The translations under genes were made by a program, and so were the position numbers. The notes under the pieces were generated by a model. The model saw only the letters and a list, made by a program, of their open reading frames with translations, was not told the DNA's origin and did no database searches. From contig PQWQ01000046.1 of NCBI GenBank assembly GCA_002943765.1, positions 21,001-85,000 on the forward strand: a stretch of 64,000 nt of DNA, read 5' to 3'. Positions 11,580 through 21,424 of this stretch are shown here, piece after piece (position 1 is the stretch's first letter; each line of letters begins with the position of its first letter). The DNA comes from Psoroptes ovis. Lineage: Eukaryota > Arthropoda > Arachnida > Sarcoptiformes > Psoroptidae.

Positions 11580-14129
11580 ATGTCGACAGTATCAAAATTA
11601 TATTCGAAAATACGAAAATATTGTGACAAAGTTGGTTATGATCATCAAAATCAAAATAAAATTAATGATGATTCATTTGGTCATTTGAGTCGAACATCAC
11701 AACAAATTGATTTCGTTTTAAATGAATTCAATTTGGCTGAAGAATATGAAAATTCATTCGTGAAAATTATTAAAAATGAATTGAATGAAAAACAAAAATC
11801 GATAGACAAAGCATTGCATTATAAACAATGTCATATACTTTTCAAGAATTTGATCGATATATCGTTTATTGACAAAGCAATGGACAACATTAATATGGCC
11901 ATCATTCATATGCCAATAGTGGACAACAATGGTCATGATAATGATTATCAAATGCAGCAGCTGTTTTCATTACGATCATCATTACATCTTAAACAAATGA
12001 ATTATGATCATTGTTTAACTGATTTAGATCATGCATTAAATATACGTCTGTCATGCACATTGATTGAACGTAAAATTGAAATTTTAAAACGTATGCAACG
12101 TTTCCATGAAGCATTCAATGTGTTGACCGCTATTATCAATCAAAATGATCATCAAACCACATTGTCCATAGATAAATTGGATAAATTGAAAAAACTTCGT
12201 AAACAATTAAAACAATCATTCAAAGATGATGATCGAGATGGACAACTGATTCAAGAATCGAAAGATGATATTGATCAATTGTTTGATATTAAAATCGATC
12301 GACGTGTTAAAATTGTACGAAAACAATGTGAACGTTATGATTTTCAAGCTCAAACAGAGATCGAATCAAATACAGAAATAATTAATGAACAAGCAATGAT
12401 CATTACATTGTCATATGAATTTCGATTTGATTATTGTCACAATTGTTATAAGAATGTTACCAACATATTTTGGCCATGTCATAATTGTGTTGAGATTGTA
12501 TTTTGTAGCAAAAAATGTGCCAATGATGCATGGCAAAAATTTCATCAATTTGAATGTGGTTTAATATCGTTTATGTGCGACAATCTTTGTTCACAATCAA
12601 TCACAGTGTACAGAGATTTTTTTCAATTAATTAATTTTGATACAGACACATTCTATGATCAGGTTAGCTTTGTTGTTGTTTTATATTTTAATCATTAATT
12701 GATTCATGATTTAAATGAATCATTTCTTTAGTTGAAAACATTTTCATTAGAAACCTGTTGGCAGCAACTAGTCGAAAATGATGGCACAAAAAATTTGACC
12801 CTTAAAGATGTACAACAATGGTTTTTTTATTATCGTCGTGAACTACATAATCGTATCGTTAAGCGTAAACCATTGAGACATTCGACCGAATTATGTAATG
12901 CCATCATATTATTTATGATTTATTGTTTTAAAATGAAAATCAATTTAGATAAATTGGACAAACAAAATGTGATTGATTTCATTGAAAATTTTGCCATTTC
13001 ACTGGTACAAACACAAATTAATGAATATAGTTGGCAGCAGCAGCAGAAACAAAATTCGACTAAAGATAAACTTGAACCGATTGCAACATTTCAATGCTTG
13101 TTCGGTTCACAATTGAATCATGGTTGCGAGCCGAATGCAGAATGGATATTTGATGGGAAAAAATTTATGATAAAAACAATAAAACACATTCAAACAAATG
13201 AATCGATTCGAATATCATATGGCTTACCTAAAGATTATCCATTACTTAAACGACAAAGACAGTTGCAAAATTTTTATTTGATGTGCGATTGTAAACGATG
13301 TTTGAATGAAATTGAAAATTATTATTTTGCCATTCGATGTGATTATTGTAATGGACCAATACCGTTCGATATGAATGAATTTGCCAATAATTGGTGCATT
13401 ATTTGTGAACAACAATATCATGACAGTAAATCAATAATGATGACCATTGAACAACAATTTAAAATTGTACAAAGATCATTGTGTCTGGTCAGTTGTTTAA
13501 CAGATGATGATAGACGATTAACATTGGAAACAATTGAAAAAATGATGAGTTCATTGGCTGGTTATTTATATTTGAAATCAAAATTATTTATTCGTTTAGT
13601 GTTGAAATTATGTGACTATTATGTGGACAATGAATCATGGACCAATGCTATCGAATGGTATCAATGGTTTGTCAAAGTGGCCAATATACATTTGTCTGCG
13701 ATTGACAATGATAATGATTTAGTTCATTACAATCAATTAGATAAATGGACAAATGTTTTCTTAAATTATTTAGAACAGAAAAAATATTCATATTCATTTG
13801 GTGAAACATTTTCCACTGTTGATGATTATGTTCAAACATTACAATGCTTATTGAATGAACAACAAAAACTGTTAAAAACATTATCAACAAATACAAATCG
13901 AATTAATATGGATGTAATTGATGCATTACAAATGAAAAATATTATCATTTGTTTAGAACAAAATCTAAAAGATGCAATGGATAGATTCATGACCATTTTG
14001 AATGGAATCAATCGTATGAACTTGACAGATGAACAAATTGGCCATGATGATGATGATGATGAAAAATTACGATCAAACCAACAAATTCGTTATTATGAGC
14101 TAAGTACCAGTTTAGAAAGCTTGTCATAA
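11580..14129 (+). CDS. SMYD4-like SET and MYND protein lysine methyltransferase
   Basis: Two exons, 11580-12662 and 12732-14129, joined over a 69-nt intron at phase 0, give 826 aa (human SMYD4 about 804). Helical TPR-like repeats fill the N-terminal third (e.g. LRSSLHLKQMNYDHCLTDLD). A MYND zinc finger at about residues 285-325 has the CxxC...CxxC...CxxxC...HxxxC pattern (CHNC, CHNC, CSKKC, HQFEC) and interrupts the SET region as in all SMYD proteins. The SET core has LNHGCEPNAEW (NHxCxPN motif) and NESIRISYG. A post-SET zinc cluster reads CDCKRC. A C-terminal helical TPR region follows. The motif has Gly where Ser is usual (NHGC for NHSC), as in several SMYD4/5 relatives. The SMYD family is certain; SMYD4 is favoured by the N-terminal TPRs. 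Substrates are not predictable. Confidence 0.8.
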
Positions 14130-14365
14130 TTGATTATTATATTCACAATTGATCAAAATTAAAATTTTTTTTTTCATTTTCAAATTTTGCTCCTTTTGAT
14201 TTTTGTTTTTTTTTGTGTACTGTTCATAAAGTATGTGCGCGATGTTGCACGAAGAACCCTGCTGGGTTATAATAGATTATTAGGTGTAAATAGGCAACTC
14301 ATTGATTAATTTGAATTAAATTGTTAGATAATAATTCAAATTTTCATTCTTTTGATCATTTGACA

Positions 14366-16519
14366 ATGTATTCACCATCAAATTATTCATCGACAAACAG
14401 ACTAGATTCATTATTGCTACGGCTGAAATTAGAATTGAAACGTACAAGTACATTTCGACTAGTCATAATTGTGATTACTTTACATTCGATTATATCATTA
14501 ATAATAATACATAATTATCTAATTTATTATAATGATACTTATCATGGGTTAGTTTTTTTGATACTGATAATTATAAGTGTGATGGTTGTATCATCATTAT
14601 TTTTTCATTCTCGGCCATCAGTAAACATGCAGCTAGTCATCATCATTCAGATAAAGGAAAAATATCGATATATTCAAGGCAAATAACAAATGATGATATT
14701 GATTCTGAACAGCGCTATAAACTGCTTAAATTCGATTCACACGATGATCGAACATTGTTCGGACCACGATCAATCAATTTGTTGCATTCACAAATGATCA
14801 GTACACAGCAGCTATCGCATATCGGTTGGTTTAATGATCATTTTCGTTGGGATGAAAAGTATCAATGTTTCGATAATCGTTGGACACTATGTGATAAGGT
14901 ATTCGTATTTTATATTTTCTGTTTTTACTGTTAATTTTTTTTTGAATTGAATTGTTAAGATTTTCATTGCAACATGTAAACCGAATTCCATAAGAGCTAT
15001 CTATCAATTTGTACCATTTAAATTGCAATCAAACATACGACATTTATATTTTCATGTTCGTGCTACAGCTGAACAATTGATTGAACAATCCAATGATGGT
15101 TTCTATGGCATGTTAGCATTGATCGAACATATTGATGATTCACATGAGATTATTAGGTTAGTTGGTTATTGTTCAATGAAGAAAATGATGAGATTTTTTT
15201 TTTGTTGATTTCAGACTAAAATTCCGGTATGAAAGTGAATCATGGTCAATTCGTGTTGAAGATTATCGTTCAAGCAAAACTATTCAATCAGTTACAATTA
15301 TGTTAACATGTTATGGATATTCTGGTATTGCTTCATTCACTGATGTACGCTTAACATCGGAATCTGGTCAGTTTTCAATGAATGAATGAATGAATGTAAT
15401 TATCATTTACTTTTTGAAATAATTTCAATTTGATTAGCTGGACTTGATCCAATATTTTCACCATATGAAATATGTTCATGGTGTACATTTAATGATAGAA
15501 ACCTGAATTCTAAAATTTCAAAACATAAAATTGATTATGAAATATTGAAAATAGCCAATAATAATTATGGTAAAAAAACCATTGATAATCACCAAATAAC
15601 ACTGGTCACACAAGTTTCAATGGATAGATTAGTAATACTTGAACAATCATTACGTACATGGCATGGACCTGTTTCAATGTCCATATATGTGTTGACCAAT
15701 GATTCAACCGATGGTCGAATTCAAGATTGGCAACGTTTGTACATTAAAAAGAAAATAAACTTATTGAAAATTTCAATGGATAAAAGTACAATCATTTTAG
15801 TTCCATCGACTAATTCTGATTACTATCCAATTAATGCATTACGCAATATGGCCATCAAAATGGTTCAAACAAGATTTATGTTTTTGATTGATGCCGATTT
15901 TCAGCCATCACCGAATATGGAAGAAAATTTCCTGAATACTTTGAATAAATATCACCGAAATTATTTACGACAACATAACATTCAACATTGTAACATTGCA
16001 TTCATTGTGCCTGCATTCGAATATATGGAAATGCCCGACAAAGATGATCCGGTTATTGAAAATAAAGATGAATTAATTCAAATGATATTTCGTGATGATC
16101 CAATTATTGAACCATTTCGTTTACATGAATCAAATGAAATTCATGGTTTAACCAATTATTGGAAATGGTATTATACGAATGAACCATATAATATAAGCAA
16201 TAATTTCTATGATGATAAATATGAACCATATTTGATTGTTGAAAAAAATTCATATCTGCCTGATTATGATGAAAATCTATTCAATTATGGCATGAATAAA
16301 GTGATGCATACGATCGAAATGTTTGTCAAAAATTATACTTTTCAAGTATTACACAATGTTTGGGCTATACATTTTCAACATCGTTCAACTGGATATTATA
16401 TGAATTTTCTTAAAAATATCACTTATCGTTTGCATAATCGCTTTGAACGTTTCAAAATTATTGAACGTATTATTAATGATTATCGAATTGATTTACAACA
16501 ATGCCATAATCGAATTTGA
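14366..16519 (+). CDS. GT49 family (B4GAT1/LARGE-like) Golgi glucuronyltransferase
   Basis: Five exons (14366-14547, 14622-14898, 14960-15156, 15215-15366, 15438-16519; introns 58-74 nt) encode 629 aa. This is a type II membrane protein with a short cytoplasmic tail, a signal anchor at about residues 31-55 (RLVIIVITLHSIISLIIIHN), a stem region, then a C-terminal glycosyltransferase domain. Diagnostic GT49 features are ITLVTQVSMDRLVILEQSLR, YPINALRNMAI and the metal-binding FLIDADFQPS (DxD). Near the C terminus are PYLIVEK, LFNYGMNK and VWAIHFQHR. Human B4GAT1 transfers glucuronic acid to prime the LARGE glycan on alpha-dystroglycan; arthropod relatives are less studied. The protein is longer than B4GAT1 (415 aa) because of the stem. 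Family call is strong; the exact orthologue is uncertain. The gene converges with CHMP5 (121 nt between stops). Confidence 0.82.
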
Positions 16520-16640
16520 AATTTTTCATAATTATAATCATTAGTATTGATTGAATTGAAATATCAAATCTGTGTTAATTAAAACAAAAACAATACAGTT
16601 TCAACATCTATTAGCTCATAGAGGCTATTCAATGTTTATT

Positions 16641-17424
16641 TTATGTAGCAGGCAATTTTGGCAAGCCAAATTCATCAACCAATTGAGCATCCTGAAATGG
16701 AAAATTGAATTGAATTAATTATAAATTTAAATGAAAAATAAAAATGGTGTATACCGGATTAACACTTTCAGCTCCTGGTTCTTTAGAGGGCACTTTAAGA
16801 TTAGATACTTCGTCAAGATAAGATGTATCGTCCAATGCAATTTCATCGTTCAATGCTTCCAATTCAGCTTCAAGTTCATCTTCATCAACATCGACAGGCA
16901 TACCATATGAACGGCCTAATGTTTCTTGAATTTCATTAGCCTCTTCCATCATATCAGCTAAATCATCTTGTAAATCTTCGATTTGATCAATATTAATTTT
17001 ATTGTATTCTTTTTTCATTTCTTTAACACCTAATTTCATTGCATTAACGGTCACCTGTGTATCTTTCAATGCTTGAGTGGCCATATTTGTTTGTTCCATA
17101 TTAAATGATTGATTCAATAATTGTTCTCGTTGATTTTCATACATTTTCCTTTGTTTCAACAGATGCATTGCTTTTTGTTTGATCGAGTTCTTAGCAGGAC
17201 CTTCGCGCATTTTCTTCAATTGATCCTTGTATTTCATAAGATCAGCGTCCAATTTTTGTATTTTCTTATCAATCGATTCAGCACGGCTATCAACCTTTAC
17301 AATCATTTGAATTAGAACTGGATTTACCATTTAAATGCATTAAAATACTCACATTTGCAATTACATCTGAAAGATTTGGTGGTGGCACCTTATCTTTCGG
17401 TTTGCCAAACATTCGGTTCATCAT
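16641..17424 (-). CDS. CHMP5: CHMP5, ESCRT-III-associated protein (Vps60)
   Basis: Three exons on the minus strand: 17424-17353, 17294-16755 and 16691-16641. They encode 220 aa (human 219). The first exon gives MMNRMFGKPKDKVPPPNLSD; splicing at phase 0 leads into VDSRAESIDKKIQKLDADL. Other near-invariant stretches are KKMREGPAKN, NMEQTNMATQALKD, MKLGVKEMKKEY and IDQIEDLQDDLADMMEEANE. The last exon encodes the conserved tail DEFGLPKLPAT. It is a basic N-terminal helical core with an acidic C-terminal half, as in all Snf7-family proteins. CHMP5 binds LIP5/Vta1 and regulates Vps4 in multivesicular-body sorting. The gene is divergent from TMEM242 with 230 bp between start codons, suggesting a shared promoter. 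Confidence 0.96.
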
Positions 17425-17654
17425 CTTTGATTTTTTTATTTTTTGCAAAACTTTTGACAAAAATGATCTTGTTATTGTTCACTTTGAATTAATTTTTTTG
17501 TTTGGGTGGGTTTTAAATTGCGTTCTTGAAATAAATAAATATGAAATGTAAACAAAATTTCACTGATTGAGATTGTTTATTCATAAACGACGTTTTCAAA
17601 TTAAACATGTGATTCGAATTCAATTTTTAAAACTTGATTAAATTGATTTAAAAT
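17425..17654. promoter_or_regulatory. Candidate bidirectional promoter, CHMP5 / TMEM242
   Basis: A 230-bp spacer separates the divergent start codons of two well-supported genes, leaving no room for independent promoters. It is A+T-rich with no clear TATA box or other named element that I can defend. Confidence 0.5.
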
Positions 17655-18348
17655 ATGAACAGCTCAAATCCACCGATTGTTCAAAATGATGACAAGGTGA
17701 CGGGAAAAAAAGATGATAACAAATTAATTGGTAAGATGGCAATCAGTGAATAAAGGAGTTTTAATTTGATTTCTTTCAATTTCAAAACAGAAACTTTATT
17801 CTTAAGTTCAATCGCTGCCGTTGGTCTGTTGTTTGGTTTTTCAGGTGGCATTTCGCTGGCCAAAAAGAATGATGAAACAGCATTCAATAAGGTTTTTCAA
17901 TATTTTTTTTTGACCAGGTTGCAATTATGATGTGTTTATTTTATTCATAAATAAAGGGTTTATTAATGTTACCCGATCGTCCAAATCGGCCACCAATGGA
18001 AAGTGGTGCACGTTTAGCAGCACGTGCACTTGGTCTTGGCTCCATCTATGCATTTGCTGGTGTCGGTGTTATATCGGCATTGATATGGTTCGGTGTTGGT
18101 GCAAAAGATGTATGTAACATGTGTGCGAATGATTTATACAAGATTTTTCAAAAAATTTCATTCGATTTAAGCTTAAAGATTTTCGTCAAAAAGTTGGTGA
18201 AAAATTACCACGCATACCACGTAATGATCCACCACAAGGTCGAACAGAATTTGAATCATTTCGTGATTTGTTCACATATTTGGCTGAAGAATCGGAAAAA
18301 GAGAAACATTTGAAAAACAATAAGAATAATGATAACAATGAAAGATGA
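17655..18348 (+). CDS. TMEM242: TMEM242-like mitochondrial inner-membrane protein
   Basis: Four exons (17655-17730, 17791-17891, 17957-18109, 18172-18348; introns 60-65 nt) encode 168 aa. Two hydrophobic segments are visible: LFLSSIAAVGLLFGFSGGIS (about residues 28-47) and the IYAFAGVGVISALIWFGVGA segment (about 90-110). Conserved pieces are SLAKK, FNKG, ARLAARALGLGS and DFRQKVGEKLPRIPRN, matching the vertebrate order (SLAKK, FNKG, LALRALGWGS, DFRSKM). The family helps assemble the ATP synthase c-ring together with TMEM70 and assists complex I assembly. The C terminus is an Asn/Lys-rich tail not seen in vertebrates. The gene converges on RanGAP1 with 61 nt between stops. Confidence 0.88.
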
Positions 18349-18409
18349 TCAAAAATTGTTCGATATTTAATTGTATAAATTTGATATATATTTGGTTTCC
18401 ATCATAACA

Positions 18410-19981
18410 TCAAAAACTGTAAATTAATGAATAAATTTCATTTTTAATCGATTCATAACGAATATCATTCATTTTATCCAATATTAAATTTTTGATACAT
18501 CGTTTTTGATTAACATCATTGAATTCTTTAGAAATACGAGCCAAAGCTAATATTGGTCCACTAAGATCACTTTCTTTGCTTGGTGATTTTCGAATATCTT
18601 CAGATTTGATTAATCCACAAGCGACCAGTAGTTTATTGATTAAATCATAATCGGTTTCATTTTTAAGAAATTTTCGTTGACCAATTTTGATTAATGCATT
18701 CATTTCGATGATTGCATTTTTATCGATTGATTTATCTTTACGATTAAAACCACTGGTTGCCACTGTAAAGAATCTTCGACATAATGAATCCGCATCATCA
18801 TATTTTTCATTTAAATATTTTTGTAATGCTTCTGCGTCCATCAATAAATGTTCATCGATTGTTTCATCAGTATTATTATTTTTGACCAATTCTTCTGATT
18901 CATTGTGATGATGATCATCATCATATTGGTTATCAGCTTCACATTCATCATCTGGACCTTGATCATCATCAATAATTAAATCAATGATTGTGTCGAAATG
19001 ATTTTTCAATTGTTCAACAGTTTCTTCACCAAAATTATTACCACTAAGATCAATTTGAAATTTAACTTGATTATTTACTCTTGTTTCAATGATTGTTTCG
19101 ATAGTTTTAATCAAAATATCTTTAGCATTAGATCCGATTTCATTTCCACTTAAATTAAGAATGTCCAAATGAGTGGTGCCTTTGTTACGAATCATCGATT
19201 CCAAAGCTGACAAAACAATGATGGCACCATCAGTTTTCAATAGACAATCGCCAAGATTTAACACTTGTAATTGATGTAAAGTTTTCAATACTGATGCCAA
19301 TTCATTGACTGTTGTGGTCAGAACATTATCATTAAGATTGAAAATTTTCAAATTTGGATGTTGCTTCAATGATTCACATAACTTTATGATGGCAGCCTCT
19401 TTAGTACCATTTTGTGGTAGCTCTAAACGTTGAAGACCATTGATTTTGGATAAAGCCGAACTTATTTGAATGATACCTTCTTTTTCGAGACGATTTCGGC
19501 CAATAATCAGCGTATCTAATTTATCAAATCTAGATAATGCATTCGATAACATTGTTCCACCTTTGATGCCTAAACCACAATTATTCAAATGAAGAGCACG
19601 TAAATGTGTTAATTGTTCACTTTCAAGAAATGGTAATAATGCAGGCATCGTAACTGGTCCGATAGCATTATCATCTAGATTCAATGTCAATATTTTTGCT
19701 TGACTTTGCTGGATGCCACCAAATAAATAACGTAATGATTCAGGTATTTCATCTTTCAATCGACTGGTAAACATATCATTCAATAATAAATGACGAAGAT
19801 TATGACATGTCTGCAATGATCGTCCAATTTCTTTCAATGGTTCAATACCATAAGAATTACCATCTAATTTAAGGGTTTCGACACTGTCTTCATTGTTACG
19901 TATTTCTTCAGTTAAATCGGCAACATCTTCTGATTCATCAAATTTTTTGCCCCTTAATTTCGATTCAATAATTTTAGACAT
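18410..19981 (-). CDS. RANGAP1: RanGAP1, GTPase-activating protein for Ran
   Basis: A single uninterrupted exon of 523 aa (human 587). The N-terminal ~340 residues are leucine-rich repeats of the ribonuclease-inhibitor type (e.g. LNLDDNAIGPVTMPALLPFL, LHLNNCGLGIKGGTMLSNAL, LPQNGTKEAAI). An acidic stretch follows (about 345-385: DDDQGPDDECEADNQYDDD), then a C-terminal helical domain. In that domain LLVACGLIKSEDIRKS matches the SUMO1 acceptor motif of vertebrate RanGAP1 (LxKSED), placing a candidate acceptor Lys near residue 459. RanGAP1 stimulates GTP hydrolysis by Ran at the cytoplasmic face of the nuclear pore. Identification is firm. The next minus-strand gene ends 148 nt upstream of this start codon. 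Confidence 0.95.
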   Translation of the reverse strand: MSKIIESKLRGKKFDESEDVADLTEEIRNNEDSVETLKLDGNSYGIEPLKEIGRSLQTCHNLRHLLLNDMFTSRLKDEIPESLRYLFGGIQQSQAKILTLNLDDNAIGPVTMPALLPFLESEQLTHLRALHLNNCGLGIKGGTMLSNALSRFDKLDTLIIGRNRLEKEGIIQISSALSKINGLQRLELPQNGTKEAAIIKLCESLKQHPNLKIFNLNDNVLTTTVNELASVLKTLHQLQVLNLGDCLLKTDGAIIVLSALESMIRNKGTTHLDILNLSGNEIGSNAKDILIKTIETIIETRVNNQVKFQIDLSGNNFGEETVEQLKNHFDTIIDLIIDDDQGPDDECEADNQYDDDHHHNESEELVKNNNTDETIDEHLLMDAEALQKYLNEKYDDADSLCRRFFTVATSGFNRKDKSIDKNAIIEMNALIKIGQRKFLKNETDYDLINKLLVACGLIKSEDIRKSPSKESDLSGPILALARISKEFNDVNQKRCIKNLILDKMNDIRYESIKNEIYSLIYSF

Positions 19982-20129
19982 TTTTTTTTATTCAAAATTC
20001 AAAATGAACAAAATCAAAATAATGAAAAAAAATTTTGATAAATGAAAAAAATGCTTTAAAATAGATGAGCCATTCACAGGTAACAGTACAGCGAAAAATG
20101 AGTGTAAATAGTAATCGAAGCCAAAATGA

Positions 20130-20594
20130 TTAACAAAAATCACGACAAGGCCAATCAAGATCTAAACAATCATCAAGATCTTTACGTTGAAAACATGGTA
20201 TATGAATCCAGTCGTCATTTGATATATTAAATGGTTGTGCATGACACCAATTCCATGCACAATATGTAAAACAATTTTGTATGTAACAATCACATGGACG
20301 TCGAGTACAGATATGTAAGCCAAATGATGGTTCAATTCTTGGCTGATAGATCATTGTCTTATTAAATGAATTTGCTCTTTCAGCAACAGAACTTGCTATT
20401 TCACTTTTATAATTTTCTTTCCATGAAAATTCTTGATTAAATTTATGATATAAATCATCATAAAATCTTTCACAACGAATTACCGAATCAAATGGACAAT
20501 CATATAATTTTTTTAACAATGTTTTTGTTATTATAATTTTATCATTTATTTGAAATTTAATTATTGACAATAAAATTAAAAGTCGAAGAATCAT
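20130..20594 (-). CDS. Secreted 12-cysteine protein of unknown function
   Basis: Single exon of 154 aa. I do not recognise the family. The N terminus (MILRLLILLSIIKFQIND) is a short, Leu/Ile-rich signal peptide candidate. The rest contains 12 Cys, an even number as expected for disulphide pairing. They cluster in the C-terminal half: HICTRRPCDCYIQNCFTY, then CAWNWCHAQP, IPCFQ, DDCLD and WPCRDFC. One N-glycosylation sequon lies early in the chain (NKT) and another in the Cys-rich half (NIS). The gene is wedged between RanGAP1 and a coiled-coil gene on the same strand, only 60 nt from the latter's stop codon. Coding status rests on frame length, signal peptide and regular Cys content; an extra exon at either end cannot be excluded. 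Confidence 0.6.
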   Translation of the reverse strand: MILRLLILLSIIKFQINDKIIITKTLLKKLYDCPFDSVIRCERFYDDLYHKFNQEFSWKENYKSEIASSVAERANSFNKTMIYQPRIEPSFGLHICTRRPCDCYIQNCFTYCAWNWCHAQPFNISNDDWIHIPCFQRKDLDDCLDLDWPCRDFC

Positions 20595-20654
20595 ATCGAT
20601 TAATAAAGTGATATTTACAGATTTATTATGATTTCAAATGGCAAACAATTGTAT

Positions 20655-21424
20655 TTAATTGCAAATTTTTTCACTTAAATCATTCCAAAAATCTTCTTTG
20701 GTTGCATTTTCTTTGTTTTCGATTAAAAAATTCTGTAAACAGCCATCATGATTGAAAATCACTGTAAATCAAATTTAGAGTAGCGAATTAAATTAAATTA
20801 TATTTAATCAGAGAAATAAAAAAACTACTTACTTGCAATCAATTGATTGTTATTTGAACGAAAACATATTTTCGATGTTTTAGCACGAATATCATTATCG
20901 ATTTGATTAAATATTTCCAACAGATTTGTACGTTTTTTACGTAAATTATCAATTTCTGATTGTAAAGCTCTGAATTCCTCGCACAATGGACCACGTTGAT
21001 TCATTAGATTATTTAATTCTTCTTTTATTTGTTCATATTTTTCATATGTTTGTCGTTGATGATCAATCAATTCTTTGCTGTTTGGCTTATTAACACCCAT
21101 CATATCAACTGCATTTTTATTATTGTCTATTTGAGATTCTTTGAACACTTTGGATATTTTATCATCATACAATTTATTTAAATGATTACGCAAATTCATA
21201 TGTTGTCGTACGATGTTCATGCATCGTTGTTCATATTGATCAATATCATTTACTTCATTGTTTTGATTGGATAATGATCGATCGACAGTGTTGAAACGAT
21301 GAAAACCTGTTGATTCAACGAATTTTTGCCATTCTTCAGCCTCTGATTTGCGATCATCATTTTTATCTTTCTTCGATGATGATGATTTGTTGGTCATACT
21401 TGCAACATAATTCATTTTGTTCAT
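20655..21424 (-). CDS. Small coiled-coil protein, function unknown
   Basis: Two exons on the minus strand, 21424-20833 and 20761-20655, joined across a 71-nt intron with GTAAGT donor and TTTACAG acceptor, encode 232 aa. I do not recognise the family. The N-terminal ~30 residues are Ser/Lys/Asp-rich. A conserved-looking segment EEWQKFVESTGFHRFNTVD follows. From about residue 60 the chain is helical and heptad-like (YEQIKEELNNLMNQRGPLCE, LQSEIDNLRKKRTNLLEIF). The second exon adds an Asn/Glu-rich tail ending in FWNDLSEKICN. There is no signal peptide or membrane segment, so a cytosolic or nuclear scaffold or complex subunit is likely. In-frame Met codons at residues 1, 4 and 10 leave the start uncertain. 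Confidence 0.6.

Noticed and set aside
14321..14686. Continuous frame through the GT49 first exon into the first intron
   Set aside because: It lacks an ATG at its start and its C-terminal part reads through a clear GGGTTAGT donor; the spliced form restores the GT49 stem.
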